Numbered from the stretch's first letter, positions 8,889 through 19,003 are shown. The stretch: 64,000 bases of DNA from Myroides guanonis (GCF_900114085.1 NZ_FORU01000004.1:178066-242065); one strand, 5' to 3'. Program-made: numbers and translations. The notes: generated from the letters alone by a model not told the origin.

Positions 8889-8945
8889 TTTTAGTTATTT
8901 TGAGAGTTAACGCAATAGGCGTTGTATGGTTCTTTAAGCGGTTTG

Positions 8946-8953
8946 CAAAAGTA
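8946..8953 (-). promoter_or_regulatory. Candidate -7 element of the glycosyltransferase gene
   Basis: Minus-strand TACTTTTG fits TAnnTTTG exactly, 58 bases upstream of the ATG. A TTG occurs upstream but at only 14 bases, closer than the usual 19, so the -33 element is uncertain. Confidence 0.4.
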
Positions 8954-9387
8954 CAGTTAATAACTTCCAATAGTTATGCCATTTGGTTTTTTGGCTGTAT
9001 TTAATAGTTTTAGGGGGTTTGGGAAAATAGATAATGTGGAATTTGGTACAGATTGTGGAGGTTTTGACACTTATTGTCAATTAGTTGAATAAATAAGACT
9101 AATTATAGTGTTGGTATTTGATATATTTAGGTTATCCATATGTTTTTCTACAAGATTATTTTTTATTTAGTTTATGCGTTTTTTCTTTAAGTAGGTATTT
9201 ATATGGATGTCCTAGTTTATTAATTAAAGTTTTTGGAATTAACGTGTTTTTTAGTTCTTTAGGTTTTAATAGTGTTATATTATCTAAAATTGGTTGTTTA
9301 TTGTTTGAATGTTTCAGATTATACTAAAGTTTTTAATTAAAAAACAAGGTATATATTTACATCCTAAAATATTTTAACTTTATTTTT
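8954..9387. other. Intergenic, promoter region of the large adhesin gene
   Basis: AT-rich divergent spacer of about 430 bases. A 69-codon open frame at 9118-9327 is not credible as a gene. TATATTTA at 9352-9359 is a near-consensus -7 element 28 bases ahead of the adhesin ATG, but no TTG is found at the right distance. Nothing else is recognised. Confidence 0.4.
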
Positions 9388-12300
9388 ATGAAAATATATA
9401 TATGGTTTCAACTCAGCCTAACTGTGTTGTTATTATTTATGTTGACTGCTAGTACTCATGCTTTTTCTAAAGCGTCTTCAGTTGATTCTAGTAATTGGCA
9501 ATCTGATTCTTATTCTCCGCAATTGTATTTATTGCCTTATTTTTCTTTTGGGGAATTAGTTGTGGAAGACTCTAAAACAGTTTTATCCGCAGATTGTTCT
9601 ATTACTACTTTTCCTTTTATTGAATCGTTTAATAGTAATTCAACAACTAAAAATTGTTGGACTATTCTAGATGTGGATAATGATGGTGCATATTCTAATT
9701 GGTTAAAAGGGATGGAGAATGTTTGGAGCTCTGTTAAGACAGAGTATTTCGAACCAGATGGTGCAATGCGATTCGTTGGTGGATGGGCTAATCACGATGA
9801 TTGGTTGATTTCTCCTACTTTTACTTTGAATGGAGGTAATTATGCTTTAACGTACTACTATAAGGTAGATGATATTGTGATAAATGAGTTTGAGGTCCTA
9901 TTATCTACTTCTGGTATTTCTCCTGCTGATTTTAAAAATACTTTAGTGGCTAAAGCTTTTTATAAGAACAAAGAGTATGTCAAAAAGACGGTTAATATAA
10001 GTGGTTATACTGGAGATATTAATATCGCATGGCATGTTACTACGCAGGACGAAACGTATATTTATCTTGATTTAGTTTCCTTAGTTGAGGTTGATTGTAT
10101 TGCGCCTAGTGATGATGTTTTAATTAGTAACATAAAGAAGAATGAAGCTACTTTTAAGTGGAACGACTCTAATAATAAACAGTGGGAAACGTATGTGAAA
10201 GAATTTGATGGTATTACTGGAGATCCTGTTGGTAGTGGTACTTTGCGCAATTCTAATTCCGCTACGATTACTTCTACAAATGGCACTTCTACTGTTCCTG
10301 CGGCTCCTCTGAAACCGAATACTGAGTATGAGTTTTATGTTCGTTCTAGTTGTAATGGTGGGAAAAATAGTCCGTGGATTGGACCTATAAAGTTTACTAC
10401 TTTATGTGATGAAATGACGATTCCTTTTTGGGAAGGTTTTAATGATGAGAAAAGTCTTTCTCCATCTCCAACTATAGATTGCTGGAGAATTGTGGATAAC
10501 AATGGTGATAGTACTGGTTATGCAAATTTATGGAGAGCTTTTGGTTCGGGTGCTTTTGAAGGTGGAGGGGCTATGAATATAAATGGTATTGACACAACGA
10601 ATGATGATTGGCTGATTTCTCCTACTTTTAATTTAGATGCGACGAAGAGTTATAGGTTAAAATATCATTATAAGACTAATACATCTGACGATAATGAGTT
10701 TGAGGTTTTATTGTCTAAAAACGGAATTGATATTTCTAATTTTAAGCAAACAGTACTTCCTAAGAAGATTTATAAAAATGGAGGATATGTTCAAGAGATT
10801 ACGTTTATACAAAATGTAGGTGGACTTGTGAATCTAGCTTGGCATGTTACTAGCGATGGAAATACCAATGTTTTTTTGGATAATGTTTTTCTTGAAGAAG
10901 TGGTTGGCTGTCCTGAGCCTTTAAAATTGGGGGCTAAAGATGAAGGTAAGACAAAAGCAACTATTTACTGGACGGATGATTTCAACAAGGGTAAATGGGA
11001 ATATTCAGTAAGGAAAACTGGTAGTGGTGCTCCAAGTGGTATTGGGGTTAGTACTGACTTAAAGGAGGCAGTGGTTACCGTTGATGGTTTGGGGAAAAAT
11101 CTACTTCCAAACACGGAATACGAGTTTTATGTTAGAGCGGACTGTGGTGATGGTTCTTTTAGTGTTTGGTCTGGTCCATTTAAGTTTAGAACTCTTTGCG
11201 ATGTTATTGACTTGCCTTTATGGGAGGGTTTTAATTACAATTCTAATACTATTTATTGTTGGGAGTTCTTAGATGAGAATAAGGATGGTACTACAGCTGG
11301 AGGTAAATGGAAAACTCAGGTTTCTAATGCTTTCGAAGGGGGTACTTGTATGTACTTTAATGTGAATGATTATAGCAATATTATTCAGACAAACGATTAT
11401 TTGATTTCTCCTACGTTTGTTTTTAAACCAAATACGATGTATCGTCTTAGGTATCATTATAGAACGGATGCATTTGCTAATTTCAGTAATTTCGAGGTAG
11501 TTGCTTCTAATAAAGGGGTTAACGCAGCTGACTTTGATTTTACTATTATAGCTGATTCAACTTATAAAACCGCTGTTTATCAAGAGAAAAGAGTTTTTAT
11601 AGAGGGGTTGTCTGGTGATGTTAATATTGCATGGCATACAAAGGGGACTGGTTCTAAAGTTATTTATATTGACAATGTTTTTGTTGAAGAGGTGCTTACT
11701 TGTCCAGAACCGTTGAATGGTTTAGTAAAGGATATTGAAGCTAATAAGGCTACTATTGAATGGTCTGATGAATTTGGAGCTACTGATTGGGAGTATTACG
11801 TTCAAGAGGAGGGATTAGGTACTCCAAAGTCTAAAGGAACAGCTACAACTTCTAAAGTGAATGTTGTTTCAAAATTGCAATCTGGAACCGCTTTAAATTC
11901 TAATTCAGATTATGAGTTTTATGTGCGTACTATTTGTGCAGATGGTGGCTATAGTATTTGGTTAGGTCCTTATTTGTTTACTACTGAATGTGATTTGTAT
12001 GATATTCCTTTTTGGGAAGGTTTTAATAAGGATTCTAATGTGGTCAGATGTTGGGTTGTGAAGGATGAGAACAAGGATGCATCAACTTATAATGGTATTT
12101 GGAAATTAGATGATTTTAAGCCTTTTGAAGGAAACCAAATGATGCATTTTGTGGGATTGAGTAATAATGATGATTGGTTGATTACTCCTACTTTTAATTT
12201 AGATGGAGGTAAGTATGTTTTAAAGTATCATTATAAAACGGAAAGTAAAGAGAACACGGAATTTGAGGTTTTGCTTTCTAACGGTGGTTTGGATGTTTCC

Positions 12301-15249
12301 AAGTTTACCAAGGAGGTTGTTGCTAAGAAGGTTTACAAAAATGACAACTTTATTGAAGAGGTTGTTTATATCGATGGTGTTGTTGGAGATGTAAATATTG
12401 GATGGCATGTTACCGGGAAGGGTAGAAATGTAATAGACCTTGACAATATAAGTTTGAGAAAGGTTGAAAATTGTGAGCAGCCTTATCATGTAGAAATTGT
12501 GGGTCAAACAACAACTAGCTTAGATGTTGAATGGCAACAAGATGGTGGAAGTACAAGTTGGGAAGTTATAGTTGTTGATTATGGGAATGATGAGACTTCG
12601 ACGCCTATTAAAAAAGAGACAGTTACTGGAAGCAGTAAAGTTACTATATCTGGTTTACCTGCTGGAAGGGCAGTATCAGTTTTTGTTCGAGTTTTGTGTG
12701 GAGATGGAAAAACGTATAGTGATTGGTCTAGTCCTGCAAATGGAGGTCTGAGTATCTCAAATAATGATTGTTCTAATGCATTGAATATTCCAGTAAATAG
12801 TGGAACGGATTGTGTTAAAACGCTTCCTGTATCTAATATAGGGGCTACTTTTTCGAATGCTGTTAAGTCTCCTTGCTTCAGAAGCAATGAGGAACTTGAC
12901 AGAGATATGTGGTTTGAGTTTACAGCTACATCTGTGAATCACTTGTTCAGTATTCAGAATATTAAAATGCTTAACGACGATACATTTCAATCGATGAGCA
13001 TGGCTGTTTATAGTCAAAACTGTGCTGTAATAAGTATGCCGAGTACTCAACCTTTTCTTTGTAGATCTTTACAGGATGATTTTTCGTTTAGACAGCTGCT
13101 TCCAGATTTAGTTCCTGGACAAAAGTATTATGTGAGATTAGAAATGCCTAAAGATGTTGTTTTGTTTGAGATTTGTATCTCGAGTACGGATGCTGAATAT
13201 TTGATTGTAGATGAGGATAAGTATACAGCCGAAGAGTTGGTTAAAGACATTTTAATTCAATCACAATGTGATGTGGTTTCTAATGTGAAATATCAAGCGG
13301 GTGATGGTACAGGAACTATTAACACATTGGCTTATTTTAATCGCGGTAATTCTGATTTTCCTTTTGAAGAGGGGCTTGTTTTGTCTACAAATTCTATAGA
13401 TCAAATTACAGGACCTTATAAAGGATTTGGAGAGTTTAAGGAGCGAATTCCTTTTTGGGATGGTGATGCCGAATTGAATAGGGTTATTGATGATCTTGGA
13501 GGTAGTGGTTTTGGAAAGAAAAAGGCAATTGCTGTTTTAGAGTTCGATTTTATTCCAATTAACGACTCTATCAAGTTTGAGTATTTGTTTGCTTCTGATA
13601 GTTATCACAAAAAATGTAATGGGTCTTGTAAAAATGCGGGTGCCTTATTTGCGGCTTGGCTGACGGATCTTGAAACGGATGAAGGGCGAAATTTAGCCTT
13701 GGTTTCTGGTACGAATGATGCAATATCTTCATCAACTGTTAGAAATATTAAAAAATCTGGGGTAATTGGATGTAGCAGTGTTAATCCTGAATTTTACGAT
13801 AAGCATTATGACAATTACCAAGACAATCCATTGGAGGCTGCTATTAATTATGCTGGATTGCTGAAACCTATGAGTTCGGATTTTGTTGCGGTTACTCCTG
13901 GAAAGAAATACCGTATTAAGCTTGCGATTGCAGATTTTTGTAACTTTTTGGAGGATGCATCGTCTGTGTTTTTTAATGTAGGTAGTTTTAATTTAGGTAG
14001 GGTTGATTTGGGTGCGGATATGTTGGTTGAAACTGAAAATGCTTTATGTCATGATGAGACTAGAATTATTAAAACTGGTATTAAAGCAACGGAGTATTTA
14101 AAGGTTGATTTCGAATGGAGTAAAGATGGTGTTGTGATTCCTGGTGAGAATGGTTCCGAATTAGAGATTAGTGATAGTGGTACCTATGATGTTAGAGTTA
14201 GTTATCCTGAGTTAAAGTGCGAAACGTATGGCAGTGTGAAAGCAGAGGTCTATCCATTGATTTCGACTGTTGTTCCTCAACCTAAAGCTATTTCTATTTG
14301 TAAGAATAGTTTAGAGAGTCTTATTGTAGATTTAAGCACTGTTGAGCTTGATATGTTTGCGAAAGTTGGTAGCGATAATTATACTACGAGTTATCACGCG
14401 ACTCTAGATGATGCTAAACTTAATGTTAATCCAATGGACACTGATTTTGTTGTTGAGGTTTTTGGTGCTACTTATCAGTTCTTTATTCGTGTTGTGGATG
14501 TAAAAACGGGGTGTACAGAGGTTTTTTCAATGTATTTAAGACCTCAAGTTGGTGAATTGCCTGTGGAACGAGAAAGTGTTTCTGTTTGTGCTTCTTATGT
14601 TTTTCCTGCGCTTGAAGTGAATCAACATTATTATACTGAGTCGGGTGCTAAAGGTATTGAGTATAAAGCAGGCGATGTTTTAGATATTCCGGGTAGACAT
14701 CTAATCTATGTTCTTCAAAGAAATGGAGAGGATGGTTGTTATGAAGAATCTTCATTCGTTGTTTCTGTAACCGAGGGTGTTGTTGCAGATGTTTTTGAGG
14801 ATTTGGTATTGCGTTGCTCGGTTCATGATTTAAAACCTTTGTCTAAAAACAATAAATATTTTACTGAACCGGGTGGAAAAGGAGATGAGTTGGTTGTTGG
14901 TTCTTATATTATCAAGGATCAGGTTATTTATATCTATGCTTCCTCAGAGGATGGTTTGTGTGTCGACGAGAGTAGTTATTCTGTTTCTTATGAAGAATGC
15001 CCTATTCAAAAGGGGATTTCTCCTAATGGTGATGGTTTGAATGATTCATTCGATTTGAGTAATCATGGTGTAGAGGATTTAAAGATTTTTAATCGCTATG
15101 GTTCGGAGGTTTATTCATACGGTTTTGGCTATACTAACCAATGGATGGGGCAGAACAAGAATGGTAAGTTACTCCCAGATGGTACTTATTACTACGTAGT
15201 TATTTCACGCGGTGTAACCAGAACGGGTTGGATTCAAATTAATAAATAG
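9388..15249 (+). CDS. Large T9SS-secreted adhesin: four choice-of-anchor J/Fn3 units, anchor L, type B sorting domain
   Basis: 1953 residues. After a signal peptide (to about residue 27) come four units of about 265 residues. Each begins with a cysteine plus a P(F/L)WEGF-type segment (starts near bases 9598, 10405, 11197 and 11989) and contains a cleaved-adhesin/MAM-like choice-of-anchor J domain (DDWLISPTF, IAWHVT) and an Fn3-like domain (NTEYEFYVR). A CUB-like segment (NDCSNAL...), a choice-of-anchor L domain (LVLSTNSI..., about 1270-1530) and two Ig-like repeats follow. The last 85 residues (ISPNGDGLND...FNRYGSEVY...GTYYYVV) are the gliding-motility-associated type B sorting domain, so export is by the type IX system. 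Likely role: surface adhesion or matrix binding. Single gene, closed by a terminator at 15268. Confidence 0.9.
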   Translation: MKIYIWFQLSLTVLLLFMLTASTHAFSKASSVDSSNWQSDSYSPQLYLLPYFSFGELVVEDSKTVLSADCSITTFPFIESFNSNSTTKNCWTILDVDNDGAYSNWLKGMENVWSSVKTEYFEPDGAMRFVGGWANHDDWLISPTFTLNGGNYALTYYYKVDDIVINEFEVLLSTSGISPADFKNTLVAKAFYKNKEYVKKTVNISGYTGDINIAWHVTTQDETYIYLDLVSLVEVDCIAPSDDVLISNIKKNEATFKWNDSNNKQWETYVKEFDGITGDPVGSGTLRNSNSATITSTNGTSTVPAAPLKPNTEYEFYVRSSCNGGKNSPWIGPIKFTTLCDEMTIPFWEGFNDEKSLSPSPTIDCWRIVDNNGDSTGYANLWRAFGSGAFEGGGAMNINGIDTTNDDWLISPTFNLDATKSYRLKYHYKTNTSDDNEFEVLLSKNGIDISNFKQTVLPKKIYKNGGYVQEITFIQNVGGLVNLAWHVTSDGNTNVFLDNVFLEEVVGCPEPLKLGAKDEGKTKATIYWTDDFNKGKWEYSVRKTGSGAPSGIGVSTDLKEAVVTVDGLGKNLLPNTEYEFYVRADCGDGSFSVWSGPFKFRTLCDVIDLPLWEGFNYNSNTIYCWEFLDENKDGTTAGGKWKTQVSNAFEGGTCMYFNVNDYSNIIQTNDYLISPTFVFKPNTMYRLRYHYRTDAFANFSNFEVVASNKGVNAADFDFTIIADSTYKTAVYQEKRVFIEGLSGDVNIAWHTKGTGSKVIYIDNVFVEEVLTCPEPLNGLVKDIEANKATIEWSDEFGATDWEYYVQEEGLGTPKSKGTATTSKVNVVSKLQSGTALNSNSDYEFYVRTICADGGYSIWLGPYLFTTECDLYDIPFWEGFNKDSNVVRCWVVKDENKDASTYNGIWKLDDFKPFEGNQMMHFVGLSNNDDWLITPTFNLDGGKYVLKYHYKTESKENTEFEVLLSNGGLDVSKFTKEVVAKKVYKNDNFIEEVVYIDGVVGDVNIGWHVTGKGRNVIDLDNISLRKVENCEQPYHVEIVGQTTTSLDVEWQQDGGSTSWEVIVVDYGNDETSTPIKKETVTGSSKVTISGLPAGRAVSVFVRVLCGDGKTYSDWSSPANGGLSISNNDCSNALNIPVNSGTDCVKTLPVSNIGATFSNAVKSPCFRSNEELDRDMWFEFTATSVNHLFSIQNIKMLNDDTFQSMSMAVYSQNCAVISMPSTQPFLCRSLQDDFSFRQLLPDLVPGQKYYVRLEMPKDVVLFEICISSTDAEYLIVDEDKYTAEELVKDILIQSQCDVVSNVKYQAGDGTGTINTLAYFNRGNSDFPFEEGLVLSTNSIDQITGPYKGFGEFKERIPFWDGDAELNRVIDDLGGSGFGKKKAIAVLEFDFIPINDSIKFEYLFASDSYHKKCNGSCKNAGALFAAWLTDLETDEGRNLALVSGTNDAISSSTVRNIKKSGVIGCSSVNPEFYDKHYDNYQDNPLEAAINYAGLLKPMSSDFVAVTPGKKYRIKLAIADFCNFLEDASSVFFNVGSFNLGRVDLGADMLVETENALCHDETRIIKTGIKATEYLKVDFEWSKDGVVIPGENGSELEISDSGTYDVRVSYPELKCETYGSVKAEVYPLISTVVPQPKAISICKNSLESLIVDLSTVELDMFAKVGSDNYTTSYHATLDDAKLNVNPMDTDFVVEVFGATYQFFIRVVDVKTGCTEVFSMYLRPQVGELPVERESVSVCASYVFPALEVNQHYYTESGAKGIEYKAGDVLDIPGRHLIYVLQRNGEDGCYEESSFVVSVTEGVVADVFEDLVLRCSVHDLKPLSKNNKYFTEPGGKGDELVVGSYIIKDQVIYIYASSEDGLCVDESSYSVSYEECPIQKGISPNGDGLNDSFDLSNHGVEDLKIFNRYGSEVYSYGFGYTNQWMGQNKNGKLLPDGTYYYVVISRGVTRTGWIQINK

Positions 15250-15267
15250 GTTTGTTTGTTACTATAT

Positions 15268-15302
15268 AAAAAAGACCGATAGTGTATTCTATCGGTCTTT
15301 TG
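15268..15302 (+). terminator. Rho-independent terminator
   Basis: Perfect stem AAAAGACCGATAG-TGTATT-CTATCGGTCTTTT with a T-rich tail, 18 bases after the adhesin stop codon. Confidence 0.92.
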
Positions 15303-15590
15303 CTTTTATAGATAAATTGTTACTCGCTTGTGTAAATTTATGCTGTGATAATGTGGGTAGTATATTTTTTTTACGTTAATTTATATTACATTTTTTTAAG
15401 AATTATTTTATTTTACATTATATTCGTGTAATCCTATTGAAAGTGATGTTGTTAACCATTCTTATTGGTAGATGACGTTTTTGTTTTTGGTGGAAGTTTA
15501 ATATTGGATTTTTACCTAGCTGAGTGTCTTGATTATACGTTATAACGATTGAAGAACCACTATACTTTATAAATTTTAAAACTAGTAATT
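15303..15590. other. Intergenic spacer
   Basis: Very AT-rich spacer ahead of the Spi-like lipoprotein. I see no gene and no promoter that fits the TTG-N19-TAnnTTTG rule. Confidence 0.4.
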
Positions 15591-16631
15591 ATGAAACAAA
15601 AAATGATTTTTTATGGGTTACTTATCTTTTTGATTGCGGGTTTTTCTGCTTGTGAGAAAAATGAAGATATTGAAATTACAGATACTCAAAAGAAAACTCT
15701 TGACACGAATGAGTTTATTGCTGAATTACCGCTATTTGTAACGGAGACTCAAGCTAAAGAGGTGGGTATTAACTTCTTGAATTTGAGTAAGTATTCAAGT
15801 GTTGTTGGACAGTATAACGTGCAAGATATCGAAGAGTTTTTAACGGTTAAAAACGATATGAATGAGCCTATTCTTTACGTTATGAACTTGGTTTATAATA
15901 GAGGATTTGTTGTTTTATCTGCATCGACGGTTGAGAAACCTATTTTGGCGTATAGTTATGAGGGTAGTTTTGATGTTGGAAATATTGAGTCGTATGACGG
16001 GCTAAACGACTGGGCTGCAATGAAGTTTGTAAGAATTAATTATCTTCTTAGCAATTTAGGGGGTGTTGATAGTGAGATTGATAGTGAGGTTGCTAATCAA
16101 TGGGTTGTTTTAAAACCGAATTTAGATGTTCAGATTGCTCGTGAACCGGGTATCTATACATTTCTTGATGTTATTACTCATTCTTTTGGAGCAGCTGAGA
16201 GTGCTACGAGTAATCAAGGTATTTTAGACGGTTCGAATGGTTATACTACTTCTGATTTTAATTTTAATACTGTTGCTGATGAGCATCAAGAGTCTAGAGT
16301 TGTTTACATTAATGGTTGCTCTCAATCGAAATTAGGATCTACAGCTACTGGACCAAAGTCGTTTGGTTGGGGGATTACTACCGAGAGTGCACCTGAGACG
16401 AATTGTTATGAATTAGCTGCTAGAAGAACTAGAAAAATGCGAATCAAGTATAGAGTTAGAAGTGGTTCTTATTTTGCTACTTTCCCTGATTATCTATATA
16501 TAGATTGGATTGCAAGTGGTAATAATAATGGTTGGTATGATTATGAGGATTGGAATGAGGTGAAGCATGCTAACTATAGTGGTTTATATTTGTATTCTCA
16601 GTATATAGTTTCAAGTCTAAATGCTGAGTAA
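15591..16631 (+). CDS. Lipoprotein with Spi (streptopain propeptide/inhibitor-like) domain, no protease
   Basis: 346 residues. A lipoprotein signal ends in LIAGFSAC (C at about 21). Residues about 45-170 (TETQAKEVGINFL... ILYVMNLVYNRGFVVLSAS... PILAYSYEG) match the Spi/prodomain fold that precedes C10 cysteine peptidases such as streptopain and interpain. In those enzymes a catalytic C/H domain follows. Here the C-terminal half has no QxxCW-like cysteine site and instead ends in GYTTSDFN...NCYELAARRTRKMRIKYRVR...YIDWIASG, which I do not recognise. It may be a free inhibitor or a carrier whose C-terminus is a different secreted module. Monocistronic, with a terminator at 16664. Confidence 0.7.
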   Translation: MKQKMIFYGLLIFLIAGFSACEKNEDIEITDTQKKTLDTNEFIAELPLFVTETQAKEVGINFLNLSKYSSVVGQYNVQDIEEFLTVKNDMNEPILYVMNLVYNRGFVVLSASTVEKPILAYSYEGSFDVGNIESYDGLNDWAAMKFVRINYLLSNLGGVDSEIDSEVANQWVVLKPNLDVQIAREPGIYTFLDVITHSFGAAESATSNQGILDGSNGYTTSDFNFNTVADEHQESRVVYINGCSQSKLGSTATGPKSFGWGITTESAPETNCYELAARRTRKMRIKYRVRSGSYFATFPDYLYIDWIASGNNNGWYDYEDWNEVKHANYSGLYLYSQYIVSSLNAE

Positions 16632-16663
16632 TTATTGTTTTAATTGAGGATTTACTTGATGTT

Positions 16664-16698
16664 TAAAAAAGACTGCCTTATTAAGGCAGTCTTTTTTT
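16664..16698 (+). terminator. Rho-independent terminator
   Basis: AAAAAAGACTGCCTTATTAAGGCAGTCTTTTTTT: near-perfect stem with a T run, 33 bases after the Spi-like gene. Confidence 0.9.
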
Positions 16699-16989
16699 GT
16701 TGATAAAGAGGCTGATTTGTTGATTTGTGAATGCGCTAATAAGTAAAGGAGCAAAGGAGCTGATTTGTGGATGCGTGAATGTGTGAATTTGGGTATTCGT
16801 AAATGCGTGAAGGAAAAAAGAAGCAAAGAAGTGATAGACTTACTGATTTCTGATTACTAATCACATTCCCGTCTCCCATCTCCTAGTTTCAGTCTCCATT
16901 AAGAAAGTTCCCTAGTTGCTCATTATATAATCATTATAAGTCATGGTGAATAAAGGGATTTAAGATATTGTTTAGGTAGATAGTAAAGC
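16699..16989. repeat. Intergenic low-complexity word repeats
   Basis: No gene is visible. The stretch is built from recurring words: TTGTTGATTTGTGAATGCG, GTAAAGGAGCAAAGGAGC, and ACTGATTTCTGATTACTAATCACATT. The last occurs again at 17547-17571. The same vocabulary is found in at least five other spacers of this window. Confidence 0.6.
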
Positions 16990-17030
16990 AAAATGCCCTA
17001 AAAAACACTTTGTTTTTTAGGGCATTTTTT
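16990..17030 (-). terminator. Strong terminator hairpin, usable in both directions
   Basis: AAAATGCCCTAAAAAA-cactttg-TTTTTTAGGGCATTTT. It lies about 115 bases downstream of the CDGSH gene on the minus strand, and can also stop transcripts arriving from the left. Confidence 0.8.
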
Positions 17031-17146
17031 ATCCATTATAAAGAAATAAGTATTGTTCTCTAACGACGTTTTTGTCTACATCACTAGAGAATGTTTGTAG
17101 AAAACTAATTGTAAATACTATTTCTAAAAATGCGTTTTTATACTAG

Positions 17147-17371
17147 TTATACCTTTTTTGGAGGAAGATCGAAGGCTACAGCATTGTGCTCGAAATGTCC
17201 TTTGTGTGCACCGTCACAAAAAGGTTTGTTTTGGGATAACCCACATCGACAGATTGAAAGTACTGTTCTCTCTTGTAAGCCATAAGCGTTACCATGTTTA
17301 TCTACGATTTCGAAATCTCCTTCAATTTTTACCGATCCATTGTCATTAATGGTAAGTTTTGTTTTTGACAT
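17147..17371 (-). CDS. CDGSH iron-sulfur protein
   Basis: 74 residues from the ATG at 17371-17369. The frame is open further upstream to 17692, but that extension runs through dispersed repeats and reads as low-complexity hydrophobic sequence, so the inner start is preferred. The zf-CDGSH motif is exact: C41-x-C43-(x8)-C52-D-G-x-H56, in CRCGLSQNKPFCDGAHK. It binds a redox-active [2Fe-2S] cluster through three cysteines and one histidine. The N-terminal part (LTINDNGSVKIEGDFEIVD) is the beta-rich lead-in seen in short bacterial mitoNEET-like proteins. Likely a soluble electron- or cluster-transfer protein; partner unknown. Confidence 0.88.
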   Translation of the reverse strand: MSKTKLTINDNGSVKIEGDFEIVDKHGNAYGLQERTVLSICRCGLSQNKPFCDGAHKGHFEHNAVAFDLPPKKV

Positions 17372-17454
17372 ATCTTTATTTGTAATGAGTTTGAAAGCAA
17401 AACTAAGGATAATGTAGGCGTTTTTTACTATTGTAAACCTATTTAGAAACGTTC

Positions 17455-17640
17455 CTTTTAAGGGGGGATTTGTTGATTCGTGAATTTGTAAATACGCTAA
17501 GGGGTAAAGGAGCAAAGAAGCAAAGAAGCAAAGAAGTGGTAGAACTACTGATTTCTGATTACTAATCACATTTTTGTCTCCTGTCTCCTTGTCACAATCT
17601 CGAATTGAAAAGTGACATAATCCTTCTTCAACCTCCCAAC
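17455..17640. repeat. Intergenic repeat block
   Basis: Contains AAAGAAGCAAAGAAGC words, the ACTGATTTCTGATTACTAATCACATT word (also at 16846) and a 47-base segment (17576-17622, beginning GTCTCCTGTCTCCTTGTCAC) repeated without visible change at 19226-19272. No gene is supported in 17372-17784. Confidence 0.65.
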
Positions 17641-17784
17641 TCCACAATCCATCTAGGTTTTCGAATAACTGTTCCAACCCCTTTAGTGACATAATTATTT
17701 CTATTCATTTTGCTATAATTTCTAACAAGCTAAATTGAAATTATGTTGATAAGATGCTTATTTTTAATAGTTTAAATATTAAAT

Positions 17785-18681
17785 ATGAGTAAATCTAAAA
17801 ACAATCTAGGTAAATATGTTGGCTTTAGTACCGACTGGAGTTTTAAATTCTATTTTGGGCGTGAAGAAAACAAGACTGTGTTAATAAGCTTCTTAAATGG
17901 TTTGTTTGCAGGTCAAAAGGTTATCAAAGATTTGAATTATCGATCTGTGGAGCACGATGGAGATATAGAGGAAGACCGCAGGGTTGTCTTCGATCTTTAT
18001 TGTATTTGTGAAAACGGAGAGCATATCATTATCGAGATGCAACAAGTCTCCCAAGACTTTTTTAAAGACCGAACTGTTTTTTACACATCACGATTGATTA
18101 ATAGATTGGTTTCTAAAGGTTATAAAGGCAATTCATATGAACTGCCAGAAGTGTATTTCATAGGTGTTTTAGAATTTAAATTTGAAGATGCAGAACCCGA
18201 TAAATATCTCTATGACGTTGCGTTATGCGACAAGGAGAATAATAGTGTTTTCTATGAAAAGCTAGGCTATAAACTATTGGTTCTGCCAAATTTTAACAAG
18301 GAAGGTGCTGACATCAAGACAGATATGGATCAATGGTTGTATCTATTAAAAAACCTGAGTAAGCTCGATAAAATACCAAGCTTCTTGGATAAACGGATAT
18401 TTGGTCTTATCTTTGATATAGGTGAAGTGGCGAAACTAAAAACAGAAGACAAGATGAACTACGAAGCAAGTTTAAAACGAAAACGCGATGCGGAAAGCAT
18501 TCGTCTAACCCAAGAGCGAATCGCACGTGAACGGGAGCAAAACGCACTTGAGAAAGGAATGGAGAAAGGAATGGAACTCGAAAAACGTGCTTTAGCAATT
18601 AAATTTAAAGGGATGGGAATTTCAATTAAGGATATTGCAAAGGGCACAGGTTTGTCTATCGAAGAAATCGAGAAACTGTAA
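17785..18681 (+). CDS. Rpn family recombination-promoting nuclease / PD-(D/E)XK transposase-like protein
   Basis: 298 residues, full length for the PDDEXK_2 (PF12784) family. It begins KYVGFSTDWSFKFYFGREENK, the usual opening with a conserved FK.FG. The nuclease core is VVFDLYC followed by IIIEMQQ, giving the D...ExQ arrangement of Rpn enzymes, then DFFKDRTVFYTSRLI. The C-terminal 70 residues form a charged coiled coil rich in RKRDAESIRLTQERI and a short terminal motif SIEEIEKL. E. coli Rpn proteins are divalent-metal DNA endonucleases that stimulate RecA-independent recombination, and recent work ties some to defence. A partial copy follows immediately (18742) and a truncated paralogue lies at 20602. 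Confidence 0.88.
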   Translation: MSKSKNNLGKYVGFSTDWSFKFYFGREENKTVLISFLNGLFAGQKVIKDLNYRSVEHDGDIEEDRRVVFDLYCICENGEHIIIEMQQVSQDFFKDRTVFYTSRLINRLVSKGYKGNSYELPEVYFIGVLEFKFEDAEPDKYLYDVALCDKENNSVFYEKLGYKLLVLPNFNKEGADIKTDMDQWLYLLKNLSKLDKIPSFLDKRIFGLIFDIGEVAKLKTEDKMNYEASLKRKRDAESIRLTQERIAREREQNALEKGMEKGMELEKRALAIKFKGMGISIKDIAKGTGLSIEEIEKL

Positions 18682-18741
18682 TACAATTTATTATACGAAG
18701 CTGTTTGAACCTTTCAAATGGCTTTTTTTATAATACTGAAT

Positions 18742-19003
18742 AGGTGAAGTGGCGAAACTAAAAACAGAAGACAAGATGAACTACGAAGCAAGTTTAAAAT
18801 GAAAACGCGATGCAGAAAGCATTCGTCTAACCCAAGAGCGAATCGCACGTGAACGGGAGCAAAATGCACTTGAGAAAGGAATGGAGAAAGGAATGGAACT
18901 CGAAAAACGTGCTATGGTCATTAAATTAAAATCTATGGGAATGACTCTTGATAATATTTCAGAAGTTACTAGCCTATCTATTGAAGAAATCGAGAAACTA
19001 TAG
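18742..19003 (+). pseudogene. Rpn C-terminal fragment, mosaic of the two neighbouring paralogues
   Basis: This stretch repeats the coiled-coil and C-terminal coding region of the Rpn genes. Up to about 18915 it is almost identical to 18419-18592 of the upstream gene, with one C-to-T change that turns a CGA arginine codon into TGA. From about 18930 (ATTAAATTAAAA...GAAGTTACTAGCC) it instead matches the 3-prime end of the gene at 20602, and the identity continues beyond the stop codon to about 19090. It has no start region and an internal stop, so it is a dead fragment and a recombination junction between the two copies. Confidence 0.85.

Noticed and set aside
9118..9327. 69-codon hydrophobic frame
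   Set aside because: AT-rich chance frame in the adhesin promoter region, rich in F, Y, L from T-rich DNA.
17372..17692. N-terminal extension of the CDGSH protein
   Set aside because: The extension is built from dispersed repeats, including the 47-base unit also found at 19226, and would put a hydrophobic stretch ahead of a normally 70-80-residue protein.
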